Assembly (NCBI GenBank): GCA_036897095.1
Contig: JAYMSP010000070.1
Coordinates: 28,971 to 92,970 of the forward strand
Direction: 5' to 3'
Source of the DNA: Plantago elongata
Taxonomy: Eukaryota; Streptophyta; Magnoliopsida; Lamiales; Plantaginaceae
Length of the DNA stretch: 64,000 nucleotides
The position numbers were made by a program, and so were the translations under genes. The notes beneath the pieces were generated by a model that was not told the origin of the DNA, did no database searches, and worked only from the letters and a program-made list of their open reading frames with translations. Below, piece by piece: positions 10,801 to 25,435 of this stretch (position 1 is its first letter; the number at the start of each line of letters is the position of its first letter).

Positions 10801-13800
10801 GTCAAGTCAAGTCATGTTTCTGCTACAGGAGTAAATTTCGCAAGAAAACTCTACCAAGGAGAAGAGAAGACTATAATTGTTGACTATTTTAGCCAGGAAG
10901 GCAACCACTATTGGATAAAATTCTTCCTTTTCTCTTTGTTCTTCCTCCTTTTCATCTCTTTCCTTAGTGCCACGGCAATCCCAATTTAAAGAAATTATTG
11001 GACAACAATTGTCTCCATTTCTGACAAAAGAGAACAAACTAAATTAAATTGGATTGCGAAATGGAAAGTGTTAGTATTATATAAAACTGACGCATAAATT
11101 AGAATTTTATCTGTATACAAACTTGGCTGGCTGGCTAGAACATATTTTTAATTTTACAGGTAGAAAATTTGGTGGCAAAATTGCCAGTATTTTTATGTCG
11201 AATCTTCATGTTATTCCAAGTGGTACCACAATTAAACGATTGTCCATCAACTTGGCATTTTAATTAGAGCTTAATTTTATCTTTACCCATTATCCACTAA
11301 CCTCAGTTTGCAGGGAAAAAAAAAAGTTCCCTCTCTAAACCGTGAAATTGATGAACACGAAACGAAAATAAAATAAAACTAGAAGAAGAAAAAGAACTTC
11401 AACCCGTACTTTCTACACTGTCTGGTATGAGATGAAAAGAAAACTTTCGATCCTGTTAAAACTCAACTACAATATAATTACTATTGATATACAATTTGCA
11501 TTCGAAATGGTGAGAAAACTTAACCCTTATATAACGTCCTGTATATCAGTGCTAAAACACCGAGGAGTGAGGACAACCAAAAAAGTAGGAAAATGCATCA
11601 CTGATTGCTGATTAAACCCAAAGGTCATATCAATTGTACTTACCTTAACAATGTCATTAATGCAATAACTGACACGATAACTTAGATGATCCAATGATTA
11701 ACGGCTCATACCAAAACCCGAATCAGTGGGTTTCAACTCCCTTTTTGCCCCATATCATGATGAAACAATTATAATCCTTCTGAAAGTTTCTCTTCTGGAG
11801 AAAAAAGCAACTCTTCCTTTGAAATTAGTCACAAAAGTTAAAACTTTTCAATTAGAATTAGTAGTGTATCATTATCTCCATAAACTACCTAATTAGTCAT
11901 AATTACCGAGTAGCTCAGTGGGGTTTAAGAGGACCATTCTTTTTAATCCATTACAAAAAGTGTTAATTAATAAATCGCTATCCGAATTGCAGTTCGTGCG
12001 TAATTGAAATGATTGCTTAATTGCTCGCTAATCCGTTAAGTTTCTATCTAAATATCCATAACAATCTACTAGGACTTGCAATTATTGTTTTGGACTGTGT
12101 TGTGTAATAGTAGTAACATGTATACTTTTGACATTTTTTGATGCGTTTGGTACAAATATTCTTATATATTTAATGGTCACGGCCAAGAAATGCATTATTT
12201 TTGTTCTCTTTAAGATTATATAAGCTATTGTATATGTAGCTTAAGAAGATAAGAGAACTCTTTTTTCTATAATAAGGTGTAATAATTGCACAAGGATCCA
12301 ATTCTTGGTCGTTCAAGGTACCTTTTGTTTCCAACATCTACCGACGATTGTTGGATTATTATCACTTGTACATAATCTTGAGTTGCTAATAATTAGTCAT
12401 GCATGCATCCTCCTGCAGAAATATATAATCCCGAAGCACGCATGAGTTGTCCAACGCGTGTCTCCGGCCTTAATCGATCGAGTTTTGAATAGTCACTTTC
12501 TTTTTGAAATGATAAATTTCTAAATTAATTGTCAATTTGATGTATAAAAAAGTATACGAAATGCTCACTGAGAAATTGACATACGAGCTAATTAAATTCA
12601 ACTCCAATTGGAAACGAGTGTAAAGAAGACTTTCTTACACGTACATGGTACACCAATGACCAACCTAACGGCTAACTTCTCCATTCACAATCAAAAATAA
12701 CATAATTTTAAGAAATTTAAAACTCGATCACGACATGTTATTTTCTTGAATTGAAAGGAAGTACGAAATTAATAGGCGGAGCCGACACTTAGACAATTGT
12801 TAATGACTTTATCGGATAATAATCAATAGGTGTATGATATATTGTTACTAGTCAGCATTTGGCCACGATAAATCATTCTCACGGTTTGGCATGAGGGAGA
12901 CTCGTTGGTTCGGGTGTTTACAAGTTTACGAACAACACAATTACGAGAGGACAAATGTATACTACTACAATATTTTAAAGTCGAACTTGTTGAATTTTAG
13001 GTAGCATCTTTCCAGAATTATAATTCATTTTTCTTTCATTTATCCATGATGTTGACTTGAAGAATCTAACATAGTCTTTTGGATTAGATTAATGGCTGTT
13101 TTTGTGTATTCATTATATTTTTTTATTGAGTTGTTTTATTAATTTAATTTATTCCTTTACAGGTGCACCACATACACACTCAATTTCCAGACATACTTAA
13201 TGGCTCAACCTTACTCCCCAATTAAAAAAAATGAAAAGAGTTGGTAAAATAACGATTTAAAGAAATAAAGGCACAATTGTTTTTGGGTTATAGACTCCAC
13301 AGTGTTCTGAAATCTTAAATTAAATTTTGTGGGTCACAAATTTAAAGTGTCAATTGTCCCAAAATTCTTGATTTTGACAAATATTGCAAGTTTAAAGTAT
13401 CAAAGTACTAAATTCCTTACTCTTGGTAGCTAGAAATTAACAAGTGAGAAGTTGTAATTAGCATAGGAGAATTATTTTTAGGAAAAATATTATCTATACT
13501 GCAAGCCCAATGCAACAAACTACATATTTAGATAACTATACATGTTAATTACTTAATTAGAGTGTGTATGCAAATGATAATTAATAACTAAATTAGTAGA
13601 GAGAATTTGTTGATTTGCAAATTGCAATACAGTCAGACTCAGAAGAGCTGCCAACTTAATATTCTTTTGGCTTGTTCATCACAGTTGCCTAATGATATGA
13701 TGTTTCTTTTTTGTATTTTCCTTTTAATTGTAGTTTGTTATATCATATATGCTTCATCATGATTAAAAGTTTTTCATATGCATAATCATTTTTCTTTCCA

Positions 13801-15174
13801 GTCCATTTTGGATAATCCTCTTTTGTCTGTACCATTAGTACTTAATCTACCTTAAATCCATGATTAAGGCCTCATGTGTAGGTTCTGATTTCATCTTAAT
13901 TATATTCATTGTGAACCTACTAACACATAAGTTGTTGACTTTATCCATTATGTGATCATTTGCCATTCTTTTCTCTTTCTCCTATCTAATTGCTCTAACT
14001 TTAAAAAACATGCATGATACACTTTAGTTTTGTTAATCCTAGAGTTTACTCTGAACTACTTCTAGCTAGGTGACTTGGTTGGACATTTTGAGATTAGTTT
14101 ATAAGAGAACAAGAGCTTAAAAAAATATCACAGAATTTAGAGGCCAATTAAAACTCAATTTACTTTCAAAATCAGAGATACATATTTTTGCACTCTCTTC
14201 TCATAAGATACATGCTTAATTTTCATTTTAAATGTCACACAGATCATTAGTAGAGTAGTAGATGCACTAAGGCGAGACAGACATAGTATATTCCCAAGTA
14301 TATCAACCTATTATCTATCTTACTCACAACTATTATTCGTATGTATGATACCCACTAGTACCTTAATCTCCGTATCAAAAAGCAAATGATACTTACATTT
14401 GTTCTCGAACTGAAAGATTATAGTACCCGAATTGATGCAAATTATAGTGGCCTAGCTGGATCTTTATTGCCATGCCAACTAGACAACTGAACGAACAAGT
14501 CAGTAAGGACTGGACCTCTAGAAAATGAGCCCAGTACGAATCAAATGCATAACTGGCATGCACAAAATATGTAACCAAAACTTGTTGCAGAACAGATTTA
14601 GTAATGTATGTACCAACAATCACCAAACGGGAGCAACATCAGTTATCTGCATGTTCTGCAGATAGAATTACGTTTATTATGTCTCCAACAACCATGCCAA
14701 TCCCACTGTCACCTATAATTGCATGTATGTATGTGGTTGGATTTGGATATATACACAACAAAAGAATACTACTACAAAGCATCCGTATCACCGTATCTAT
14801 CCTCAAGTAAGGTTGCAAAAAAAGAAGCCGAGAAGAATGCATTCTCTGCGTCAAAAAACTAACCTATAACATGAACCATAGATAAAAGAAGACAGATGGA
14901 ATCTCCTTGGAATGACATCAGTAAAAAGCCCTGGAATATTATAACTTCCATTGAACCTGTAGAATTGAAGCGCTTGCAATTCAAGGTTTCATAATTTAAA
15001 GTTGAAGGCTGAAATGATCCCCTTTGAAGCACCTAATAGATGTGCATTATGTCAGGATTCTTCCTTGGGGTAGGTTATTCCATAGACCGGGTCTATGAGT
15101 AAGTTGTATACCTTGTGGCTCACAATGAACCACATCATTTTGGTATTTTCCTTTTCTTGAACTCATGCAGGATG
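10801..15174. other. Large intergenic region, no gene recognised
   Basis: About 4.4 kb, strongly AT-rich, with only short frames on either strand. The part from about 14,900 to 15,174 is probably the 3' UTR of the minus-strand SMP-C2 gene. No repeat with clear ends was seen. Confidence 0.5.
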
Positions 15175-18100
15175 TCAAGGATTGAACAGACTGGTGTTAT
15201 CCATGTTGAGAGCTATAAGAACCGAGATGCTTGTTATCACGGCAAGCCAAAACAGAGTTGATGATTCTGCAAATTCCATACACTTCGTTAGTCATATACT
15301 TGGTACTCATATAACAGTTCACCAAAAAAAAAATACAACACATTTGAAGTTTTGAACAGTTGGAGAATAATCTGCACTTCGGAAAAATGGCAGCTTACAG
15401 CACAAAATGCAGATTATTTACCCCGAACCTTCGCAAACTATTGGCAATGTAAGATTTAGCCTGTTGCCATAATGACCTTCCAAATTTCATCAAATTAACC
15501 TATACAATGAGAAATATCGGGAACTGGGGAAGAAAATGGTTAATGCCACATTCTATTGACAATCATAACCCTGCACGGGATGGAAGAATACTCTTGGGGG
15601 AGTTGGATTCAGGACACATTTTCAGTCTTTATAAGGTCATGCTCCACAATCCGCATACTTAATAAGTAAATCGTACATTGGCCAATTTTTTAGGGGTTTC
15701 AAACAATTTGAATTTGAGTGCTAGAAGAATACCTCCAGAACTACTAGATTCAGGTTCAGAAGTTTGCTGGGCAGAACTGACATTTTGATCATTCAGTAAT
15801 GATGAATTTGTATCTCTTCCATCATCTAAAGACTTCGTATTCGCTGGTTCAGATGTCACTATACCACGGAATTCCTCACTTACTAACAAAGCCGCAAGGA
15901 CATCTATAAAAGATTCCTTATTTGCCTCCATCACAAAGCCATTTCCTAATTGCTCTGACATGGAGGCATCCAGGTCGTCAGAGTCGGATAGTTCATCCAT
16001 AGTTGACTCTGAAATGGTGGATGCTTTCTCCACCTTTTCATCTTCTTCATCTTCCACATATGCTTTGTATGTCATTCTCAGGAGGAGCTCTCCTGCAGAC
16101 CCTTTTCCAAACAGACTCCAACCAACTCGCAACACCACTATTCTGTCTGCTGGAACGGTATCTTTCAGTGATCCAATATCAACCTACAAATAGTAATTAA
16201 TAAGACATTTTCATAATTGTTAATTAAATCAAACACTCAATTAGAACCATAACTACTAAATAGGAAATAAAACACCCAATTAGAAATCATAATCATAAAA
16301 TACAGAGACTTTTTGGGCCTCATATTTGTTCATACTCCAGGGATCTGATTGAAAAGCGAACATCTAGTAGGTGTGTCGGTGCAATTAATCCTAAATTTCT
16401 TGATTCCATTACCAAGAATTTTATTATAGTTATTGACAAAAAAGTGTTTTGCCCCCTAAAGTTGCATGTGTGCAATTTTCCCATGGAAATCTCAAATTCA
16501 GTATGACATGTGACATGAAAATGTTTGGTTGGGGTGGGGGTGGGGGGGTGCTGGGAACCAGACCGAGAATCTCACAACGATACACGCAAACATTAGGTGT
16601 GCACTTGGCTCACAAAATTAGAATACTAATCCGCCAGCTCTGACAATGAAACTGTATCTAATATTGTGAGCTGTTTCATGTAACTTCTAAACTCTCCACT
16701 GTGCTTGTATCATATCGAATTCATGTCCCCGTATCGGTGTCCAACATACTTCATGTTTATATACATACCATTATCCTTGTTTCTTTAGGGGTACAGAAAT
16801 TACCTCTCCATTCAGTACTTAATGTTTCCAGTAAAGGAGGTTATAGGATCGTCAAACGGAAAAAATATTGTTAGTTCATTAAGAAAAAACAGCTTGTTTA
16901 CACTTTCTCAAACCAAAGTCAAATCCAGCATATCAGATATTACCATCAGGTGTTGGGAAAGAACAGACGAAGCAGAGGGAAAAAAACAGACTGTCTGAGT
17001 TTGTCAAAGCTCACAATGAAGAAAACACTGAATCATCTGTGACCGTATATAACTCACCTCAGCAGTACCGACTGTCAAATCTGTGAATCCAAGAGAGTCC
17101 TTTACTTCAACATATAATTTTTGTTTCCTCGGGTTAGCAACCAACATGTTGAAATCCTGCATGAGGCACAGTAATGATTACTTGCAAATCAAGAACTTCG
17201 ACACGTAAAACTTTCCTATAACACAGAGAATTTCAGACTACAAATTGAGTTAATGAACTCACTTGATTCCAAATTGGTTCACCAGGAGGTCCAATGACAG
17301 TAGTTTGGCTGTTCCTTTTACTACGTATTACTTGATCTCCCAACCTTAAGATTACGTATGGGTCTGTTTTACCTGATCAAATGAAGTATCTGCATCAATA
17401 TTACTACAGAGAAAGCTGTGTAACAAGAAACAGTGATTGCAGGTAAGCTAATCAACTTCGCAAAAAGAAGAAATGAAAGCTACTGAAGAAAAAAAACTCT
17501 AACAAGAAAAGGCTAAAAGAACAAGAATATGAATTGAGTAAGAAGTACAACAATACCATAGAAAACATATGACAGTTTCCGTGCATCTAAAAGAGTAACT
17601 GACAATTCTCCAGCAAAGTCACTGTTGCCTTCTTGAATCCCTCCAGCTTTAGACTCACTTTTCATAGGCCCAGCAGCTTTACTATCTTGAGCGTCCCCAT
17701 CTTTAGAGTCATTTTGTACAGGAACAACAGCTGTACCCTTCTGGAAATCTAGAACTATCTTTTTCGGCCGCACAAACAATCGAGGCAAATCCTCGGTCAG
17801 AAGCTTCGTCAAAAACCTGTAAGGTAAAAGAATTGGTTCATGCTTCGGAAAACAACTTCCTCGAAATACTTGAAACCGAGTAATTATGGATATAATAAGA
17901 AAATGTAGCATTTAATGTACATAACATTTTAAGACAGTCAACTGCAAAGAATGCATGTGGTATATCTGCCTGGTGGGAACTTCAAATAATTTGTGTGCTT
18001 CAAGCTCAAAATAAGAAGTGATAAGCAGTAAAAATTCAAAATTTAACTGATTCTATGTTACACTTGAATCCATCAAATTTCAACCAAAGAACATTGTACA

Positions 18101-20839
18101 TGTTAATGTACAGGAAAAGGAACACCTAATGAATGATGATAAAGAAAAAAGGAAACAAGTATACTGAATTATCTAACAAGTTTATATTGCATCAAAAAGA
18201 GATGATTTTAGTTTTAAGCAAAGTAACAGACATATCAAGAAAATAGACACAAACTTGTTAAGGTACAGAGAAATGAATGAGCAATAATGAATTACTTACA
18301 TTGATAGGACAGGAATTGCTGATTGATTCCAGTACACCACAATGGGACAGCAGAAGAAAATATGGAATTAGTGACATTCAGCAAACTCAGGAATTCAAGT
18401 AATCATTTTAAGCAAAAACATGATAATGACAATATTATGTGATAAAGTTCTGACAAATAGTGACAAAATGTTCTAGAATTATAAAGCTAACAAGTTTCTC
18501 AAATCTCAATAGTAAGGTATTTTGCTTAGTTAACTTTTACAACTCAAGTTTTTCACAGGTTCAATAACATTCATCTTTTCTGCCAGTATATTCCGATTCC
18601 CATGTGTACCAGGAGACACAGGTAATTGTGATGCTTTATATCAAGTAGTACAATAATTAACTACAGGAAAAAGAAGTCACATTGTGCATACCCATCAAAT
18701 TGAATAACCGGAAAGGTGACAGCTCGAACTTTATCTTCGGAAGAGAGACAAAGGCCCAAGAAACAGCCCCCACCCATGGCTCCGTTGGTATTAATCGCAG
18801 TTTCACCCAGAGTTCCCCATCAATGTCAAAATCTCGGATACCCACAGGGACAACAATAGGGAGGATACCGAATTTAAGTGACAAAAGTAAAAGCATGCGT
18901 GCACCACCAGTGTATCGGAGACCTATCTGGTACCTTTGCACGAAGAAATGTAATTATTAACTAAAAATAAAAACAAAATTACTGGGAAGTGAGCTCTATT
19001 GCTATGACGTTCAAGTGCTAGCAAAGCAATTGCACACGCCAAGCAACAATATCCATGAAAAACTTGCTAATATTTTTGTTACATTCATGTAGCAGAAGAG
19101 GCATGACATTCTATTTTATCAAAATGTAGTGAATTTCATGGAAAAGTCAAATCTTCAGTGAATAAACCACTTGGTAAAATGTTGTCAATTGACCGCAAGA
19201 CTAATTCAGTGCCTAGGATAGCATTTTACAATCAGTTATCAAACCAGAGAGGAGCCTTAGGAATTTTATAGGACAAGCCAGATAGAAGCAGAAGTCAAAA
19301 ATGAACATAAGCTATGAAGGACTACAAAGAAGTGGATATTGCCCATAACGATCAAAACCACATGCATAATGCAACACTGGGAGGTGAAAGTAAGAAGAAC
19401 TTAATGCTCATACAAGCATCACATTGTCTCCTACAAGTATAGATCCCACAAGCCACAAGAACAGGATGTGTAATCAATATAAGGACATGATGTAATCTGT
19501 AGACACAAGCACACAATGAAGGCAATCAAAACAAAACTAGACCAGAAGCATCAAAAAGTGATGAATAAAAGCATTTAAAAGGACCTGTTCTGGCTCCCAT
19601 AAAATCAGCATTCATTTTCTTATATTAACCGAATCTGTTTCAGAGGGTGGGCAGCACATTTCTGAGCTAAAACAATATTATGCATTCTTGCCAATCACAA
19701 CAGATTGAAACTTCCTTACAAGCTGCAAGGCCTGCATCTGAACTTAATCTCGATCCTAATTACCTTTGGGGTATTAAAATATACAGATTAGAAACTCAAT
19801 TTACTTTGTTAGGTCTTTCTGTTTATCTATTATATCGATCTGTTCAGTATAAGAGCTTCCTCCAATAAACCAGCAACGATTTAAAAAAAATTAAATTCTG
19901 GAACAACTCGTACAATATTCTAGGAGAATGCAGAACCATAGGAAATACTGTTCAAAGTAGTGAACAAGTAACAATAAAGAGCAACACAGCACACAGAAAC
20001 ACTTACTGCAGATCATTAGCCCGTCGTGAGGTCCTTCGTTCAACACTCCTAACTGATAACGGCTCCTCACCCAATGAGAACTGCTTGATCACAACCCGCT
20101 CAACATAATCCGGCTTCTTCAGATTATCAATGACAGGCTGCAGCAAGCCTATAATCCAATTCTCCAACCCACCTCTGTAGACCTTCCACAGCTTCCCCAG
20201 CACCATATTCACCCACTCCACCGACTCTTTCCGCTCCAGATCCTTCTCGAGAAACATAGACAGGGTAGTAGGCACCTGCGGCCAACTCCCAGGCTTGCCA
20301 CTGCTACTTTCACTCTTCTTCCTAGACATCCACAACTTATCAAATACGATACCCACAAGAAAAAAGAACCCAAACAGCCCAAAAACATCACGACTCAACG
20401 GAGGAGACGGAATCGGATGGATCACCCCCAGTTGAGTCCTCAGCTTATCTACAATAGGGTCCTGCCCATAACTTGAACTGTAGTAATTTCCACTATTACT
20501 AGTACCAATACTCGACGACGAAACGTAACCAAACTCTTCCTCATTCGACAACCTCTTCAACACAACATTCTGAGCTCCCCTAGCCGCATCCTCAAAGTGA
20601 TGCGGAGCATTCCCTCCATTGACGCAACCTTGAGCTTGGAGTTGAACCCATCTAACACTCTTCTTAACTAATATCCCATCTCTCTTTCTACGACGTAATT
20701 GGGTAGGAAAAGGATAAAATCCACTACTACTAGTACTACTACTGCTACAAGTACTACTACATGGGCAGAAGCAGAAATGCGATTGGGTTTTCCTCGATGT
20801 GAAATGGGAGCAAAATGTCGAAGCTGATTGCAAAACCAT
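15175..20839 (-). CDS. NTMC2T5: SMP and C2 domain lipid-binding protein, NTMC2T5-like
   Basis: Eight coding exons: 20839-20007, 18933-18692, 18318-18300, 17816-17557, 17372-17263, 17156-17058, 16183-15733, 15266-15175. All introns are GT-AG, phases agree, giving 701 aa. Order: Ser/Cys-rich basic N-terminus that could be a plastid transit peptide; hydrophobic segment at ~151-169; SMP-type lipid-transfer domain (LRYTGGARMLLLLSLKFGIL, PTEPWVGAVSWAFVSLPKI); C2 domain at ~430-560 with KTDPYVILRLGDQV and VKDSLGFTDLTVG; acidic tail; C-terminal hydrophobic anchor (LFWLAVITSISVLIALN). This matches the plant NTMC2 type 5 proteins, relatives of synaptotagmins/E-Syts acting at membrane contacts. ATG 20839 (MVLQSAS) is chosen because the longer frame to 20866 starts with TTG. 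Confidence 0.9.
18300..18318 (-). other. 19-bp micro-exon of the SMP-C2 gene
   Basis: Exon CAATTCCTGTCCTATCAAT sits between an AATCAG acceptor and a GTAAGT donor. It supplies the residues AIPVLS and split codons on both sides, joining ...FNLMG-type sequence of exon 2 to MFLTKLLTEDLPRLF of exon 4. Without it the SMP domain loses six residues and the frame shifts. Confidence 0.85.
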
Positions 20840-22921
20840 CAAATTACAGGAATGAAATGTGAGCAAAGGTTACAGTAATTACCAATTCTGCTACTGGAAA
20901 ACATCAAGTACTAGTATGGAGAACAAGCGAGAAATTGGGTTTTCTGGTTCGCGAAATTGAAGCAGAGGATAATGGATGATGCAGAGATGCCTGTAAGCAG
21001 TAAATTGAGGTGGTTTGTGAAGATTACAGAGATGGAGAAGACAAAGTGGAATTTTGTCGAACAGTTGGATTGCAGTATCACTGAATTTTTTGTGGGGTAA
21101 GAAAAATCGAAAATTAATTATATGAGAGGTTTAAGCGAAAAAATTGGGAACACAAAAATAGCAAGGAAGAAGAATGAAGGTGGAGAAAATACGTGGACAT
21201 ACATAACGACTTTCTCACATTCTTTTATAGTCGCTATTTAATGAAGTACACTTCGATTTTGAAATTTCATATTCCACGTGGGGCGGTGGAAACGGTTCAA
21301 ATTACAAAACACCCCTTATGTTCAAATTAATTGTCTAACAAGATTTTATTGTCTAATACTAGAAGTTTAATTGACCAAAAACGTGGTAGTTGTGTGAAAA
21401 GCTAGTTTGAGGTCTTTTAGCATGATTCTAACTTATTCTATTCTCTTAATCAAAGTAAATGACCCTATATTGATACGAAAAGATTGAGGGGCGAAACTTT
21501 TAGTAATTAAATACTTATCGACCCCAAAAGATCATTATACATGACATTAGAGGAATTTTTCTACATACATATGTGATATAGAAGGTCGGAGCTCTGTGAG
21601 GTCGTGACCCAAAGGTTTGTCCTTCTTTACCAATTCTATAATGATACATCTTTCATTGGGTCGGTCGCAGCTCCACATAGTAGATTGGTGCTTCTTCAGT
21701 AGGATGGTCGGAGCTATGTGGGTTGGGATCCTCAAGGTCATTCCTACTTCTTCAATTGTTCCATAATGGTAACTCTTCGTAGGGGAGGTCGAGGCTCTCC
21801 AAGACCCGTCGTTCCTCTCTAGTTAGTTATATGATGAGAACTCTTCATTTGCATGTGATGGTTTAGACCAAGTTGTATGAAATGTGAAGGAGTTCGGTCC
21901 TCATCTCAGAGTCGGTTCCGGTAATCCAGGTTGGACCCTCGTTTCAGACCCTCTAATCAACAAATTAGGTGTGGGCTTATTTCATGTCACAAGTTCCCCG
22001 GTCCCACCCCGTTATCTTGTAGAGATAGTTGTGAAAATCTAAGTTCAAAATTTTTCAGAGGTCATATCCCATGAGGTCGAACTCATTATTGGTAGAAGTT
22101 CTTGATCTCTTATGAGAGCTAAGGTCAAAATTCATAAGGGTGGATCTCGAGAGGTCATACCGATCCCATTCTAACAACTTTTGTTCTTCAAAGTCAAGAT
22201 CGGTACACTTATGGTTTCACACGGTGGACCTATTTTGACTTGGTCATCTTTGAGGCCAAGATGTTCGACACGATGAGCTAGAGTCGGACTTAGTTCTATA
22301 TATCAATCGTGTTACAATGTTCAATGGTGCACAACCAAACATGAGTTCACACTATTTCAGTTATTTAGTTTATTTGATTTAATTATATACTCCCCAAGTT
22401 GTTTGTTCTTGATTTATCTAAAAATAAGATATGATACGAGTAGATAATGTAAACATCTATAATTATATATAAATATCTTACTCCGCGATGCTAACGTTGT
22501 AGGACTTCGTCAATGTTGAATTGACATAACTTTTAAGATTTCTCCATTATTTTATTTCTCAACACCGATGAATCACCACGCCCCCCTTAAGCGATCATCT
22601 CTAGTCCGACATTATCGAGTCAACCACTCTTTAAAATTTAAACTGTTTTAATCATCTCTCACCACATCACTAAGTCCAAGTTCACATTATCTAATCCGAG
22701 TTCAAACATTAAGAATAGAAGACCGGACTTACCGTCACCTTTATGAACATTGTGTGCCTTTATACCAAACTTCTACACAACCAATTAGCCTTCCCCTGCC
22801 CTTTCAATTCTGGCCGGTGAATCATATGTACAATCATACAAGCACTCAATTTTTTTCTTAATAATCACACTGCATTATTCAAACCCAATTAACCAGCTCC
22901 TAACACAAATAACACAAATAA
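20840..22921. other. Intergenic between two divergent genes
   Basis: Contains the promoter/leader of the minus-strand SMP-C2 gene (about 20,840-21,250) and a G/C-richer stretch of degenerate repeats at 21.58-21.9 kb. No gene recognised. A 64-codon frame at 21547-21741 falls inside the degenerate repeats and is not supported. Confidence 0.5.
21580..21870. repeat. Three degenerate tandem units
   Basis: Units start near 21582 (AGGTCGGAGCTCTGTGAGGT), 21704 (TGGTCGGAGCTATGTGGGTT) and 21786 (GAGGTCGAGGCTCTCCAAGA). Each is followed by CTTCTTYACCAATTC-like or CTTCTTCAATTGTTCC text and an ATAATG(G/A) block. Spacing is uneven (about 80-120 bp). Composition suggests the remains of an LTR-type element, but nothing else supports that. 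Confidence 0.4.
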
Positions 22922-23154
22922 GGGGCTGATTAGAGTAGCATTTAAATGCCCGTTTGAAAGCTACTCAGAGATTTTATTTAAATGCCGAAGATCGAAACGT
23001 ATCTACGGTAATAATTTTTCTTTTACCTATATAACAAACTTATAATACCATATTCAATTACAATTCTATACCAAACACAAATTTAACAATCCCACTACAA
23101 TTCCAATCACTATTCAAGCATTTAAATCGGGCATTTAAGTCGGATGTCAGACCC
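22922..23154. mobile_element. Tourist-like (PIF/Harbinger) MITE
   Basis: 233 bp. Left end GGGGCTGATTAGAGTAGC and the complement of the right end, GGGTCTGACATCCGACTT, form imperfect terminal repeats, both leading into TTAAATGCCCG. Flanked by TAA on each side (22919-22921 and 23155-23157), the 3-bp target duplication typical of the class. It ends 105 bp before the ATG of the lipase-like gene, so it lies in that promoter or leader. Confidence 0.75.
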
Positions 23155-23259
23155 TAAACAATTCATGTTTTTCACGTTTTTACAGACAGATGGTTGACTC
23201 TCCATCCTGTCAAAAACGAACTCACTTCTGTCCAAATTTCCCACTTCAAGATTTTCACA

Positions 23260-25435
23260 ATGGAGCTCACATCGAGCTTTCGGCGGGTTCTTCTGCCGGA
23301 AATCACCAGATTCCGCCGTGATCCCTTTGTTTCCCGACCAAATTTAAGTTCAAGAAGAGTGATCGCCATGTCCCAGAAAAAGACAAAAATTGATGGGGTT
23401 AGTGATGAATTGAACTCTATTGCCTCCCAGAACTTGGATCATGTATCAGCACGTAGAAGGGTTCGATCGGCCTTTGCTAATTTCCAAACGCAGCTCGATC
23501 ATGTCTTGTTTAAGGTAATAAGCTAATTTTGACTGTTTTGTTTGAAGGAAGATTCTTTGAATGTTACTGATTTGTTTGTATGCTATGTGCTAAGTTTTTG
23601 ACTTTCTCTTTGTTTCTTGTGGAGGTAGATGGCTCCAGATGGGATCAGAACTGATGAGGTTTGCCAATTTCAGCTTCAATTTATCTTATATTATTTTGAT
23701 TCTCAGTGTTTTAAATGTACTTACTGAAAGATTTGATTTTGCAAATGTGCTTAGCATTGTGAGTGAGTTACGAACATTTTCGTGGAGATTCGTGATTTTT
23801 AACTCCTGAGGTTAAAAATGATTAGCTTTTAGAATTTTAAGGCTCTAACTCGAGTAACTTATCGCTCGAGCAACAATTGTTGGTTTTCATTACGATTTAC
23901 TAAGTTGGAACCCTGTGTTATCTGCCTCAGCCTGTGTTGCACAGACTCTATGGTTGAGATTGGCTTGAAATGTTTAGTTGGTGACTTAATGGACCATCTA
24001 TGTGTTTTGGGCAGTGGTACGAAGTTAATGCAAATGGACAAGAAATTTTCTGTAAGAGCTGGTTGCCGAAGCCAGGTGTGCGAATCAAGGGTGCTTTGTG
24101 CTTTTGCCATGGATATGGTGATACTTGCACCTTTTTCTTTGAAGGTTTGTTTTGTTGTTCGTGTTTTTTCAGATTATGTTCTGTTTCTTGGATGTATTCA
24201 ACCAAATGGGTTTAGACAAGCTAAGATAACTATATTGTTGTTATAGGTATTGCTAAGCATATTGCTGGTTCAGGCTATGGTGTGTATGCCATTGACCATC
24301 CGGGATTTGGCCTGTCAGAAGGACTACATGGTTATGTGCCCTCTTTTGATGCAGTGGTTGATAATGTAATTGAACAATACAGGATTATGAAAGGTGAGAG
24401 TTCTCCATTACTTTGACGTGTATCCATATATAATACGTTAATCTTGAAATTCCATGTATTCTGAAAATCTTGTTTTGCATATTTGACATGCCTTATGAAG
24501 TTATGATGTAACGAAGTTGCAGACTGCTTCATCTTATTTCACTTCATTTTTCTTTATTCTTAGTTTTTTTTAAATTTTCAACAACCACTATGGAGTTCAA
24601 TCAAAGGCGTGCTTGTTTTTTATTTTATTGTTTGGATATATAGGACGTCCGGAAATCAGAGGGCTGCCACGCTTCTTATTTGGTCAGTCGATGGGTGGAG
24701 CAATTGCTATTAAAGCGCTTCTCAAGAGCCAGAGCGAATGGGATGGCATAGTGCTTGTCGCACCAATGTGTAAAGTAAAACAACAATCTCTAGCCAAACA
24801 ACCTCATATTCGTAAATATGTTCAGATAAAGCCGTTAATTGAAACTTATTGAAGATCCTTTCTGGAAACAGGGCAAATGAAAAGAATACATAAGCCTGCT
24901 TTTTTGGAAATGGAAGGTTCCTATAATGTTCTAGAGCTTTTACATTTACCTACCATAGCTTCAAAACTTGAATCAACTGACAAAACATTAGCTTGTCATT
25001 AGAACAGAACATCACAGAGTGTTGTTTCTGAAAATAATTTTTTTTCCGTGTTACCACTGATTCTTACGTATTCATGTCCAGATACTGATCTCTGGAAATT
25101 GACAAGTAAAATTGAACTTTTGTTCTATGCATAAATAAACTTCTTTTGGCATCTCTACATGAAATCCTGACACAGCTTGCTTACAGATTGCAGAGGAGAT
25201 GACACCACCACTACCGCTTCAGAAAGTTCTCATATTTTTATCTAAGCTTATGCCACAAGCAAAGCTCGTTCCCCAGAAAGATTTAGCAGATCTGGCATTC
25301 AGAGAGTCCACTAAAAAGCAAATGGTTTGCTTCTCTAACGTGTAGCTTTTTTTCATTTGATCTCTGTAAATGCATACTAATAGCTCGTTGATGTCATAAC
25401 TATGAACTTGGACAAGTCTTGGTATATCAGTTATC

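Noticed and set aside
10807-11037. 76-codon minus-strand frame with an acidic KEEEQREKEE run
   Set aside because: The acidic run comes from a CT-rich tract (TTCTTCCTCC on the plus strand); no conserved part.
24613-24852. Apparent stop after GQSMGG in the lipase-like gene, suggesting a truncated enzyme
   Set aside because: A proper GT donor at 24775 and downstream exons restore the full C-terminus with Asp and His of the triad.
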